Positions 1-8,696 of a stretch of 64,000 nt of DNA are shown piece after piece. Both the position numbers and the translations under genes were made by a program. The DNA comes from JASLMY01 sp965226475 (GTDB lineage Bacteria; Pseudomonadota; Alphaproteobacteria; GCA-2731375): NCBI GenBank assembly GCA_965226475.1, contig CBDDDJ010000004.1, positions 248,001-312,000 of the forward strand, written 5' to 3'. The notes beneath the pieces were generated by a model that was not told where the DNA came from, did not search any database, and saw nothing but the letters and a program-made list of their open reading frames with translations. Each line of letters opens with the position of its first letter. The stretch's first letter is position 1.

Positions 1-2433
1 GAAAGCCAGGCGCGCGTGGTGGTCATCGGGGGGGGCGTGGTCGGCGTCTCTCTCGCCTATCATCTGACCAAGGCCGGGTGGTCGGACGTGACGCTGCTGG
101 AGAAATACGAGCTCACCAGCGGCTCCACCTGGCACGCGGCGGGGCTGCTGCCACTCTTCAACATGAGCTACTCGGTCGGGCAGATCCACAAGTATTCGGT
201 CGACCTCTACAAGACGCTGGAGGCCGAAACCGGGCAGGACGTCGGCTTCCACGTCACCGGCAACCTGCGCCTCGCCACCAACAAGGAGCGGATGGACGAG
301 TACAAGCGCTATTGCGGCACCGCCAACACCATCGGCGTGCCCTTCGAGATGATCGGGCCCGAGGAGATCGCCAGGCTCTGGCCGATCGCCAACGTCGAGG
401 GGCTGGTCGGTGCCCTCTTCCATCCCCACGATGGCCACATCGCGCCGGCGGACCTGACCCAGGCCATGGCGACGGGCGCGCGGAAGCGGGGGGCGCGAAT
501 CCATCGCCAGACCTCGGTCACGGGAATTGAGCAAAAGCCGAACGGCGAATGGCTGGTGCGGACCGACAAGGGCAACATCGCTTGCGAACACCTCGTCAGC
601 TGCACCGGCAACTACGCGCGCGAGACGCTGGCCATGGTCGGCCTCGATATCCCGGTGATTCCGGTCGAACACCAATATATCGTCACCGACGAGGTGCCGG
701 AGCTGGTGGCGCGCCACGAACAGGGCCTGGCCGAGATGCCGGTGCTGCGCGAGAGCGACGCGTCGTATTACCTGCGCGAGGAGCGCCAGGGCTACATCCT
801 GGGGCCTTACGAGAAGGGCGCGCCCGCCTGCTTCGTCGATCGTGTGCCTGAATCCTTCGAGCAGGACCTGTTCCCGGGCGACCTGGAGCGGCTGATGCCG
901 CACGTCGAAGCGGCGATTCACAGGGTGCCGAGCTTCGAGGCCGCCGGCATCAAGGACATCATCAACGGACCCATCGCCTATACGCCGGACGGCAGCCCGC
1001 TGGTCGGGCCGGCCTGGCATCTCAGGAACTTCTGGATGTCGGAGGGCCACAGCTTCGGCGTCACGGCGGCGGGCGGGGCGGGCAAGTTCCTCGCCGAATG
1101 GATCGTCGAGGGCGAGCCCTCGGTCGACCTCTTGGACGTCGACCCGCGCCGTTTCGGCGCCTATGCCAACAAGGCCTACACCAAGGCCAAGAACGAGGAA
1201 GCCTACGAGCACGTCTTCGTCATCCATTACCCCGACGAGGAACGCCCGGCCGCCCGGCCGGCGCGGACCAGCCCGATCCATGAGCGCCTGGCGGCGCGCG
1301 GCGCCGTCTGGGGCCAGCGCTATGGCTGGGAACGGCCAAACTGGTTCGCGCCCGAAGGCGTCGCGGCCGAGGACGTCTGGAGCTTCCGCCGCTCCAACTA
1401 TTTCGAGCATGTCGGCAACGAGTGCCGGACGGCGCGCGAACGGGCGGCGTTGATCGACATCACCAGCTTCACCAAGCACCGCGTCTCCGGGCCCGGCGCC
1501 GAGGCCTATCTTGACGCCATGGTCGCCCGCCGCCTGCCGAAGGCCGTGGGGCGCATCAACCTGGCGCACGCCTTGACGCCCAACGGCGGGGTCAGAAGCG
1601 AGTTCACGATCCTGCGCGAGGGGCCGGAAAGCTTCTATCTGGTGAGCTCCGGCGCCGCCGAGCGCTTCGACAACGACCTGCTGGTGAAGCGGCTGCCGGG
1701 CGACGGCTCCGTGCGGCTGGAAAACCTCACCACCAGCCTCGGCTGCCTGGTCCTGGTCGGCCCGCGTGCCCGCGATATCCTGCAAAAGGCGACCGACGCC
1801 GACCTATCGAACGACGCCTTCAAGTGGCTGACCGGCCAGCGGATCGGCGTCGGCCTGGCGCCGGATGTCCGCGCGCTCCGCGTGAATTTCGTGGGTGAAC
1901 TCGGCTGGGAGCTGCATCACCCCATCGAATACCAGAACCACATCTTCGATACCCTGATGGCGGCCGGGGCGGAATACGGCCTGGGCATGTGCGGCATGCG
2001 GGCGATGGATTCGCTCCGCATCGAAAAATCCTACCGCATGTGGGGCCAGGACCTGACGCGGGAATACAGCGTCTTCGAGGCGGGTTTGAATCGTTTCGTC
2101 CACCTCGACAAGGGCGAGTTCACGGGGCGCGCGGCGCTGTTGAAGCAGCAGCAGGAAGGCGTGCCGCAATCCTTCGTCACGCTGGAAGTGGCCGCGGACG
2201 ACGCGGACCCCTTGGGCAATGAGCCGCTGTATCTGAACGGCGAAATGATCGGCCGGGCGACGGCCGGCGCCTACGGCCATGTCGTCGGCAAAAGCCTGGC
2301 GATCGGCTATGTGACGCTCGGCGTGGCGGCCGAGGGCACGGGCCTGGAGATCGAAATCCTGGGCGACTGCCGGGCGGCCAAGGTGATCCCCGAGTCCCCG
2401 TGGGACCCGATAAACGCCCGGCCGCGGGCCTAG
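1..2433 (+). CDS. Dimethylglycine/sarcosine dehydrogenase-like FAD and GcvT fusion protein, 5' partial
   Basis: The frame is open from the first base, so the start lies upstream; at least 805 residues are visible. The N-terminus has a Rossmann dinucleotide motif (VVIGGGVVGVSLAYHL). It is followed by SGSTWHAAGL, which matches the covalent-flavin His motif of dimethylglycine and sarcosine dehydrogenases. The first half is a DAO-type FAD oxidoreductase. From about residue 430 the protein is a GcvT-like folate-binding aminomethyltransferase with its C-terminal barrel. Family members oxidatively demethylate N-methylated glycines and pass the one-carbon unit to tetrahydrofolate. The next gene is an MttB-family methyltransferase, which fits a betaine to dimethylglycine to sarcosine route. 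The exact substrate cannot be told from sequence. Confidence 0.85.
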   Translation, partial: ESQARVVVIGGGVVGVSLAYHLTKAGWSDVTLLEKYELTSGSTWHAAGLLPLFNMSYSVGQIHKYSVDLYKTLEAETGQDVGFHVTGNLRLATNKERMDEYKRYCGTANTIGVPFEMIGPEEIARLWPIANVEGLVGALFHPHDGHIAPADLTQAMATGARKRGARIHRQTSVTGIEQKPNGEWLVRTDKGNIACEHLVSCTGNYARETLAMVGLDIPVIPVEHQYIVTDEVPELVARHEQGLAEMPVLRESDASYYLREERQGYILGPYEKGAPACFVDRVPESFEQDLFPGDLERLMPHVEAAIHRVPSFEAAGIKDIINGPIAYTPDGSPLVGPAWHLRNFWMSEGHSFGVTAAGGAGKFLAEWIVEGEPSVDLLDVDPRRFGAYANKAYTKAKNEEAYEHVFVIHYPDEERPAARPARTSPIHERLAARGAVWGQRYGWERPNWFAPEGVAAEDVWSFRRSNYFEHVGNECRTARERAALIDITSFTKHRVSGPGAEAYLDAMVARRLPKAVGRINLAHALTPNGGVRSEFTILREGPESFYLVSSGAAERFDNDLLVKRLPGDGSVRLENLTTSLGCLVLVGPRARDILQKATDADLSNDAFKWLTGQRIGVGLAPDVRALRVNFVGELGWELHHPIEYQNHIFDTLMAAGAEYGLGMCGMRAMDSLRIEKSYRMWGQDLTREYSVFEAGLNRFVHLDKGEFTGRAALLKQQQEGVPQSFVTLEVAADDADPLGNEPLYLNGEMIGRATAGAYGHVVGKSLAIGYVTLGVAAEGTGLEIEILGDCRAAKVIPESPWDPINARPRA

Positions 2434-2442
2434 GCCCGCGGC
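2421..2442. repeat. 22-bp perfect palindrome over the stop codon
   Basis: A perfect 22-bp self-complementary sequence is centred on CCTAGG and contains the TAG stop of the upstream gene at 2431-2433. No T-tract follows, so it is not a classical rho-independent terminator. It may fold at the mRNA 3' end or bind a dimeric factor. Confidence 0.7.
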
Positions 2443-2458
2443 GAAGAATTGCGGCATC

Positions 2459-2540
2459 CCCGGCCGGCCCGCTCCCCCGGCCCAACCACCCGTGGAGTGT
2501 ACCCTTGGGGTGGTTGGGCCGGGGGAGCGGGCCGGCCGGG
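2459..2540. repeat. 33-bp perfect inverted repeat (large hairpin) upstream of the MttB-like gene
   Basis: Arms 2459-2491 and 2508-2540 are exact reverse complements, with a 16-nt loop. The right arm ends 21 nt before the ATG at 2562, and the purine-rich ribosome site (GAGGAGAAGAG) lies just outside the stem. So stable a structure between two metabolically linked genes could act as an attenuator, an mRNA-stability element or a REP-like repeat. Only the inverted repeat itself is observed. Confidence 0.85.
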
Positions 2541-2561
2541 CCTCTTGAGGAGAAGAGCAAG

Positions 2562-4091
2562 ATGGCTAGGCGAGCACGCGGCGGTGGGGCCGCCGCCAGG
2601 CGGGCGAAACGAGGCCAGGTCCGAATCGAGCAGCTGGGCCAGATCACCCGGCGCATGCCGCCCGTGGAAGTCATGGACGACGAAGCGGCCGAGATCATAG
2701 AGGCCAACGCCGACATCATCCTGGAAGAGATCGGCATCGAGTTCCGCGAGGACCCGGAGGTGCTGGCGCTCTGGCGCGAGGCGGGCGCCGACGTCCAGGG
2801 CGAACGGGTGCGTTTTCCGAAAGGCCTCTGCCGCGAGCTGCTGAAGACGGCGCCGCGCGAGTTCACCCAACTCGCCCGCAACCCCGCAAACAACGTGACC
2901 TTCGGCGGCAAGACCACGGTGTTCGCGCCGGTTTACGGGCCGCCCTTCGTCTCGGATCTGGAGGGCGGCCGGCGCTACGGGCAAATCGAGGATTTCCGCA
3001 ACTTCGTCAAGCTGGTCTACATGTCGCCGGCGCTGCACCATTCGGGTGGCACGCTCTGCGAGCCGGTCGATCTGCCCGTGAACAAACGCCACCTGGACAT
3101 GGTCTACAGTCATATCCGCTGGTCCGACAAGGCCTTCATGGGTTCCGTTACGGCACCGGAACGAGCGGCGGATTCGGTGAAGATGGCGCGGATTCTTTTT
3201 GGATCCGAAACGGTCGAGCGGAACTGCGTGCTGGTGAACCTGATCAACGCCAACTCGCCGATGGTGTTCGACGCCACGATGGTCGGCGCGCTGAAGGTCT
3301 ATGCCCGGGCGAACCAGGCGTCCATGGTGAGCCCCTTCATCCTGTCCGGCGCCATGGCGCCGGTGACGGTGGCGGGCACGCTGGCGCAGACCTTGGCCGA
3401 GGCGCTGGCCGGGATGGCGCTGACGCAGCTGGTGCGGGCTGGCTCCCCGGTGATCTTCGGCTCCTTCGCCTCGTCGATGTCGATGCAGTCGGGCGCGCCC
3501 ACCTTCGGCACGCCGGAGCCGGCCCTGGCGCTCTATGGTTGTGCCCAGCTCGCCCGGCGTCTGGGGCTGCCCTTCCGCTCCGGCGGCGCCTTCACCGCCT
3601 CCAAGGCGGTCGATGCCCAGGCCGCCTACGAGAGCGGCCAGACCTTGCAGCCCACGTTGATGGCCGGCACCAACTTCGTGCTGCACGCCGCCGGCTGGCT
3701 GGAGGGCGGCCTGGTCTCGTCCTATGAAAAGCTGATCGTCGACGCCGACCAGCTCGCCATGCTGCAGAGCTTCGCCAAGGGGATCGACGTCACGGAGAAC
3801 GGCCAGGCGATGGACGCGGTGCGCGAGGTCGGCCCTGGTGCCCACTACCTCGGCTGCGCCCACACGCAGGCCAACTTCGAGACCGCCTTCTGGCGCTCGG
3901 GCGTCGCCGACAACAACAGCTTCGAGCAGTGGGAGAGCGAAGGCGCCCAGGACACCGCCCGGCGGGCGCACGCGATCTGGAAACAAAAACTCCGCGACTA
4001 CGAGGCCCCGCCCCTCGACGAAGGCATCGACGAAGCCCTCCAGGCCTTCATGACCCAACGCAAGGACTCGATGCCCGACGCGTTCGTCTGA
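2562..4091 (+). CDS. MttB-family (non-pyrrolysine) corrinoid methyltransferase
   Basis: 509 residues, matching the trimethylamine methyltransferase MttB superfamily (COG5598). True MttB carries an in-frame amber pyrrolysine codon; this frame has no internal TAG, so it belongs with the non-Pyl homologues, some of which (MtgB) demethylate glycine betaine. An upstream in-frame extension runs through the large hairpin and is low complexity, so I chose the ATG after GAGGAGAAGAG. The N-terminus is basic (MARRARGGGAAARRAKRG). The gene follows the dimethylglycine dehydrogenase-like gene on the same strand, consistent with one methylamine or betaine pathway. No corrinoid protein gene is visible in the window. 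The substrate is inferred. Confidence 0.8.
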   Translation: MARRARGGGAAARRAKRGQVRIEQLGQITRRMPPVEVMDDEAAEIIEANADIILEEIGIEFREDPEVLALWREAGADVQGERVRFPKGLCRELLKTAPREFTQLARNPANNVTFGGKTTVFAPVYGPPFVSDLEGGRRYGQIEDFRNFVKLVYMSPALHHSGGTLCEPVDLPVNKRHLDMVYSHIRWSDKAFMGSVTAPERAADSVKMARILFGSETVERNCVLVNLINANSPMVFDATMVGALKVYARANQASMVSPFILSGAMAPVTVAGTLAQTLAEALAGMALTQLVRAGSPVIFGSFASSMSMQSGAPTFGTPEPALALYGCAQLARRLGLPFRSGGAFTASKAVDAQAAYESGQTLQPTLMAGTNFVLHAAGWLEGGLVSSYEKLIVDADQLAMLQSFAKGIDVTENGQAMDAVREVGPGAHYLGCAHTQANFETAFWRSGVADNNSFEQWESEGAQDTARRAHAIWKQKLRDYEAPPLDEGIDEALQAFMTQRKDSMPDAFV

Positions 4092-4100
4092 GGCCGGGCG

Positions 4101-5112
4101 TCAGATCCGGACGTCGATGGCGCTGCCCGGGCGGGCGCGGGAGAGGGTTCGGTCGGCGAGCGTGCCGTCGGGGATGCCGCCTTGGGGATCTTCGCGGCCG
4201 AGGCCCGGTCGTTCCCGGTCGGCGGGATGCGGCCGGCCGGGACCAGGCGCCGTCTCGCGAATCCGCTCCAGCGGGCCGCCCGCGCCGCCCGCGCCCTGGC
4301 GCGAGGAAAATGGCGCCTCGCCGTCGTCGCCGGCCTCGAATCCGAGCGGCTCGGAGGCGGTGTTCGGCGGCGCGGTGGCGGCCTCGTCGCGGTCTTTCGC
4401 GGTTGCGGCCGCGCTCCCGGCGTCGGCCGGGCTCGCGCCGGCGGACTCCGCCGCGCGCTGGCGGTTGAGTTCCGCCCGCGCCTCGCGGCGCAGCGCCTGG
4501 GCGGCGGCGGCGACCTGGCGGTCCTGGGGGGAAGGCTCGGCCGGCGCCGTGGCGGCGCGCCCGACCTGGTCGGCCTTTTGAAGGGTCGCCCGCGGATCGC
4601 CGGCGACCGGGCTGGTGTCGATCGCCACCTCGCCGGCAACGGCGTAGCGCCGGCCGTCGGGCCCGGTCCGGTAGCGGTAGGAGGGCTGGCCCGCATGCAC
4701 GCCGCCCGCCGCCCGCCGCCGCATGCGCCCGTTCGTGCGCGCGGACCTCGCGGTCGGCCGCTTTCAGTTCGCGAACCTCGGCCTCTTGCGCCGGGTCCAG
4801 CGCGCCGGCGCGGGCCGGAGCACCGGCCTCCGCGCCATCCGCGCTCTCGTCCTGCAACTGGGTGATCGCGTCGAGCGAGAGCAGGGCGCCACCATGGCGG
4901 CCCGGCGGCCGCCTGGCCACCGAATCGGGGGCGGAACCGGGTTCCCCCACGCGGCGGATCGGCCGCGCCGCCGCGTCCCGCTCGTCGCGTCCAGGCGGCG
5001 GCGGAGCGGCCGAGCCCGCGCGCGCCGTCTCGTCGCGTTTCGACCGGGTGAAGTAACCGGTTTCGAAGGAGGGCCGGGCGCCGCCGGCGCCCACGCCGCT
5101 GTCCAAGGTCAT
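4101..5112 (-). pseudogene. SprA-related putative metalloprotease gene with one frameshift
   Basis: Two overlapping minus-strand frames join into one SprA-related protein (PF12118-like). The upstream frame (from 5112) has a long Pro/Arg/Ala-rich N-terminus and then RELKAADREVRAHERAHAAA, carrying a zinc-protease-like HExxH-type motif (HERAH). The downstream frame (about 4724 to 4101) continues with GQPSYRYRTGPDGRRYAVAG and the family's DTSPVAGDP and QKADQVGRAATAPAEPS segments. The frames part near 4715-4730, in a GC-rich run. A single-base indel explains it, as either a sequencing error or a real lesion. The upstream 5112 ATG follows a GAGAAGG site. The cellular role of the family is not established. 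Confidence 0.75.
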
Positions 5113-5242
5113 CACGCCTTCTCGCGTCTCTTCGACCGGGCGTTCTCGCCGGCCGGGTCGAGGTCGCGTCGCAGGATGGGCGCGGGTCGTTAACGAAGCG
5201 TGAAGCGCCGGCGGCGCCCCGCGGCCCGGGATGCGGAAGGCT

Positions 5243-6229
5243 TCAGATCAAGCCGCCGAGCGGCGAGGAGGGATCGGCGTAGAGCTTCCGCGCCATGCGG
5301 CCGGCGCGGTAGGAGAGGCGGCCGGAGATCACGGCGTGCTTCATCGCTTGCGCCATCAAGATCGGATTCTTGGCCTCGGCGATCGCCGTGTTCATCAATA
5401 TCCCATCGCAGCCCAGTTCCATCGCCACCGTCGCGTCCGAGGCCGTGCCGACGCCGGCATCGACCAGCACGGGCACCTTCGCCTGTTCGACGATGATGCG
5501 GATCTGCACCGGGTTCTGCACGCCGAGGCCGGAGCCGATGGGGGCGGCCAGGGGCATGATCGCGCAACAGCCGATCTCCTCCAGCCGCTTGGCCTGGATC
5601 GGATCGTCCGAGCAATAGACCATCACCTCGAAACCGTCGGCGACAAGGTCCGCCGCCGCGCGCATGGTCTCCGGCATGTTGGGATAGAGGGTCTTCTGGT
5701 CGCCCAGCACCTCGAGCTTGACCAGGTTCCAGCCGCCGGCTTCCCGCGCCAGGCGGAGCGTGCGCACCGCGTCCTCGGCCGTGTAGCAGCCGGCGGTGTT
5801 CGGCAGGTAGATGATCTTTTCGGGGTCGACGAAATCGACCAGCATCTCCTGGTTGGGGTCGGTGATGTTCACCCGGCGCACCGCCACGGTGACGATCTCG
5901 GCGCCCGAGGCCTCGATCGCCCGGCGGGTCTCGTCGAAATCCTTGTACTTGCCCGTGCCGACGATTAGGCGCGAGGCCAGCCGCCTGCCGGCGACGATGA
6001 AGGGGTCTTCCTCGTCCGCCGCCAGCGCGTCGCCGCCGCCGATGAAGTGGACGATCTCCAGCTGGTCGCCGTCGCCGACCATGACGTCGCAGTAGGTCGA
6101 ACGCGGCACGATCTCCAGGTTGCGCTCCAGCGCCACCTTGCGGAAATCGAGGCCGAGCGAATCGAGCAGTTCCACCACCGTCAGCGGTTTGGGGAAAAGG
6201 CGGTCTTCCCCGTTGATCGTCACTTGCAT
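5243..6229 (-). CDS. thiG: ThiS-ThiG fusion: sulfur carrier protein and thiazole synthase
   Basis: 328 residues. Residues 1 to about 66 are ThiS-like (MQVTINGEDRLF, ending IVHFIGGG, where free ThiS ends in its thiocarboxylated GG). The rest is ThiG: DPFIVAGRRLASRLIVGTGK, the Schiff-base lysine region NLVKLEVLGD, and the phosphate-binding VDAGVGTASDA. Together they form the thiamine thiazole phosphate from dehydroglycine, deoxyxylulose phosphate and ThiS-carried sulfur. Here the usual ThiS C-terminus is buried in a fusion, so either it is processed or the chemistry works in cis. The ATG at 6229 begins the ThiS fold. No thi-box or TPP riboswitch was recognised upstream. It diverges from aroQ. 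Confidence 0.92.
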   Translation of the reverse strand: MQVTINGEDRLFPKPLTVVELLDSLGLDFRKVALERNLEIVPRSTYCDVMVGDGDQLEIVHFIGGGDALAADEEDPFIVAGRRLASRLIVGTGKYKDFDETRRAIEASGAEIVTVAVRRVNITDPNQEMLVDFVDPEKIIYLPNTAGCYTAEDAVRTLRLAREAGGWNLVKLEVLGDQKTLYPNMPETMRAAADLVADGFEVMVYCSDDPIQAKRLEEIGCCAIMPLAAPIGSGLGVQNPVQIRIIVEQAKVPVLVDAGVGTASDATVAMELGCDGILMNTAIAEAKNPILMAQAMKHAVISGRLSYRAGRMARKLYADPSSPLGGLI

Positions 6230-6406
6230 GGCCAAGAGCTGTCCTCGTGCCGGGTTGCGAAATCGGGCCGGATGATGCGCATCCTCGCCATGTTCTGACA
6301 AGGCCGCGCCGGGTCGCGCGGGCGACCGCTTTTCCGTCCCTCCTGGTCCCAGTATATAGGCTCTTGCGGTGATTCCCAGCCGCGGGCATGCGCGAGGGGC
6401 GACGAG

Positions 6407-6850
6407 ATGGCGGTAATCCAGGTCCTGAACGGGCCCAACCTCAACATGCTGGGGACGCGCGAGCCCGACGTCTACGGCCATCTGACGCTCGCCGACATCG
6501 AGGCGATGTGCCGCGAGAAGGGCGCCGCCCTCGGCCACGAGATCGACTTCCGCCAGTCCAACCACGAGGGCGAGCTGGTGACCTGGATTCAGGAGGGACG
6601 CGGGCGCGTCGAAGCGCTGGTGATCAACCCCGCCGCCTATACCCATACCTCGGTGGCGCTGCACGACGCGATCCGCGCCGTCGGCGTTCCGACCTGGGAG
6701 GTGCATCTCTCCAACGTTTACCAGCGCGAAGAGTTCCGTCATCATTCCTACATCAGCCCGCTGGCCCGGGGGGTGATCTGCGGCTACGGCGCCAAGGGCT
6801 ACATGGCGGCGCTCGAGGCGGCGGCGGACCACATCGCCGGTCGGGCGTGA
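6407..6850 (+). CDS. aroQ: Type II 3-dehydroquinate dehydratase
   Basis: 147 residues, the usual length for the dodecameric type II enzyme that converts 3-dehydroquinate to 3-dehydroshikimate in the shikimate pathway. It shows the N-terminal VLNGPNLNMLGTREP strand and active-site loop, the tyrosine in DVYGHLTL, the NPAAYTHTSVALHDA segment with the catalytic His, and HLSNVYQREEFRHHS. It starts a co-directional run with accB (38-nt gap) and accC, an arrangement common in Alphaproteobacteria. Confidence 0.96.
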   Translation: MAVIQVLNGPNLNMLGTREPDVYGHLTLADIEAMCREKGAALGHEIDFRQSNHEGELVTWIQEGRGRVEALVINPAAYTHTSVALHDAIRAVGVPTWEVHLSNVYQREEFRHHSYISPLARGVICGYGAKGYMAALEAAADHIAGRA

Positions 6851-6887
6851 GGGCCGGCGGCACGGACGAGGAGGAGGTGGCGCGGCG

Positions 6888-7327
6888 ATGAGCGGATTCG
6901 ATATCGATCGCGACCTGATCCGCGAGCTGGCCGCGCTCCTCGAGGAAACCGGGCTGGCCGAGATCGAGATACAGGAGGCCGAGCGGCGCATCCGCGTCGC
7001 CGCCCGGCGCCGGCGCCCGTGGCGGTGGCGGCGGTCCCGTCCCAGGCCGCCGCGCCCGGCCTGGCAGCGGCGGAGGAATCGCTCGACAACCACCCGGGCG
7101 CGCTCACCTCGCCCATGGTCGGCACCGCCTATAGGGCGCCGGAGCCGGGCGCCGCCACCTTCGTCGAGGTCGGCGCCACGGTGCGCAAGGGCGAGACCGT
7201 GCTGGTGATCGAGGCGATGAAGACCTTCAACGAGATCCCGGCCCACCGCGACGGCACCGTGACGCGGATTCTCGCCGAGAACGCCGCCCCAGTGGAGTTC
7301 GGCGAAGTGCTGCTGGTGATCGAATAG
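6888..7327 (+). pseudogene. accB: accB, biotin carboxyl carrier protein of acetyl-CoA carboxylase, with an apparent frameshift
   Basis: The N-terminal half reads from 6888 (MSGFDIDRDLIRELAALLEE, IEIQEAERRIRV). The C-terminal half reads in another frame from about 7010, giving PVAVAAVPSQAAA, SPMVGTAYRAPEPGA and the biotinyl domain VIEAMKTFNEIPA, where the Lys of EAMK is biotinylated. The frames switch at about 7000-7015 inside a CGCC/CGGCGC run. AccB carries the carboxyl group from AccC to the carboxyltransferase and is normally essential, so a sequencing or assembly indel is the likeliest cause. MKT replaces the usual MKM. The gene lies between aroQ and accC as expected. Confidence 0.85.
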
Positions 7328-7346
7328 GCCGGCGGGACCGAGAGGG

Positions 7347-8696
7347 ATGTTCTCCAAGGTCCTGATCGCCAACCGCGGCGAGATCGCGCTCCGCATCCAT
7401 CGCGCCTGCCGCGAGATGGGGATCGAGACCGTGGCCGTGCATTCGACGGCCGATGCCCGCGCGATGCACGTGCGCCTGGCCGACGAAAGCGTCTGCATCG
7501 GCCCGCCGCCGGCGCGCGACAGCTACCTCAACATCCCCGCCATCATGGCCGCCGCCGAGATCACCGGGGCCGAGGCGATCCATCCGGGCTACGGCTTCCT
7601 CTCGGAGAACGCCGAGTTCGCCGACATCGTGGAAGAGCATGGCGTCGCCTTCATCGGCCCGACGGCGGAACACATCCGCCTGATGGGCGACAAGGTGACG
7701 GCGAAGCGGACCGTCGGCGAACTGGGCCTGCCCGTGGTGCCGGGAAGCGACGGCCCGGTGCGCGACCTCGCCGAGGCCCGGGCCGAAGGGGCGCGGAGCG
7801 GCTATCCCATGTTGTTGAAGGCGGCGGCGGGCGGCGGCGGGCGCGGCATGAAGGTGGTCCGCGCCGAGGGCGAGCTGGAGGCCGCCTTCGCCACCACCCG
7901 GGCCGAGGCGCTGGCCGCCTTCGGCGACGACACGGTCTACCTGGAGCGCTACCTCGAGCGCCCGCGCCATGTCGAGGTGCAGGTGCTGGGCGACGGCCGG
8001 GGCCGCGTCGTGCACCTGGGCGAGCGCGACTGTTCGCTGCAACGCCGCCACCAGAAGGTCCTGGAGGAATCGCCCTCGCCCGCCCTCGATGCCGATGCCC
8101 GAAAGGCGATCGGCACCCGGGTGGCGGACGCGCTTTCGAGGATTTCCTATCGCGGCGCCGGCACGGTCGAGTTCCTCTACGAGGACGGTGAGTTCAACTT
8201 CATCGAGATGAACACGCGGCTGCAGGTCGAGCACCCGGTGACCGAGGCCGTGACCGGCATCGATCTGGTCCGCGAGCAGCTCAGGATCGCGCACTCCGGC
8301 GCCATGGACCTGGAACAGGGGGACATCGGCATCGACGGCCACGCGATCGAGTGCCGGATCAACGCGGAATCGCCCTGGACCTCGGCGCCCTCGCCCGGCC
8401 GCCTCACCGACTATCATCCGCCGGGGGGCCTGGGCGTGCGCGTCGATTCGGGCCTCTATGCCGGCTACGAAGTGCCGCCCCATTACGACAGCCTGATCGC
8501 CAAGCTGGTGGTCGAGGGGCGCAATCGCAACGAATGCCTGATGCGGCTGCGCCGCGCGCTGGAAGAGTTCGTGGTCGGCGGCATCGAGTGCAATATCGAC
8601 CTGCACCTGGCGCTGATGGGCGAGGGCGGCTTCATCGACGGCGACTACCACATCCACTGGCTGGAAGACTTCATCGAGCGCGCCCGGCCGCGATAA
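7347..8696 (+). CDS. accC: Acetyl-CoA carboxylase biotin carboxylase subunit
   Basis: 449 residues, full length. Motifs: MFSKVLIANRGEIALRI, the ATP-grasp glycine loop AAAGGGGRGMKVV, LGERDCSLQRRHQKVLEE, and the catalytic EMNTRLQVEHPVTE. It carboxylates biotin on AccB using ATP and bicarbonate for fatty acid synthesis. It starts 19 nt after accB. The last residues (EDFIERARPR) matter: the DNA encoding DFIERAR recurs exactly at 12410-12431, ahead of a different ending (LDD), suggesting the 3' end was the site of a DNA insertion. Confidence 0.96.
   Translation: MFSKVLIANRGEIALRIHRACREMGIETVAVHSTADARAMHVRLADESVCIGPPPARDSYLNIPAIMAAAEITGAEAIHPGYGFLSENAEFADIVEEHGVAFIGPTAEHIRLMGDKVTAKRTVGELGLPVVPGSDGPVRDLAEARAEGARSGYPMLLKAAAGGGGRGMKVVRAEGELEAAFATTRAEALAAFGDDTVYLERYLERPRHVEVQVLGDGRGRVVHLGERDCSLQRRHQKVLEESPSPALDADARKAIGTRVADALSRISYRGAGTVEFLYEDGEFNFIEMNTRLQVEHPVTEAVTGIDLVREQLRIAHSGAMDLEQGDIGIDGHAIECRINAESPWTSAPSPGRLTDYHPPGGLGVRVDSGLYAGYEVPPHYDSLIAKLVVEGRNRNECLMRLRRALEEFVVGGIECNIDLHLALMGEGGFIDGDYHIHWLEDFIERARPR
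8667..8688 (+). repeat. 22-bp direct repeat, left copy (end of accC)
   Basis: GACTTCATCGAGCGCGCCC plus GGC, within the accC 3' end. It is identical to 12410-12431. The two copies bracket a 3.7-kb segment containing the propeller gene, like the attL/attR of an element that integrated at the accC 3' end and supplied a replacement ending. Confidence 0.7.

Noticed and set aside
2562..4091. Pyrrolysine codon in the MttB-like gene
   Set aside because: The frame has no internal TAG; the protein is a full-length non-Pyl homologue.
6230..6400. TPP riboswitch upstream of thiSG
   Set aside because: I looked for the conserved CTGAGA-type core on the minus strand and did not find it.
5243..7498. A very long minus-strand frame extending thiSG upstream across aroQ, accB and part of accC
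   Set aside because: Only the first-described 328 codons match a family; the extension is antisense to well-supported genes and is a product of high GC content.
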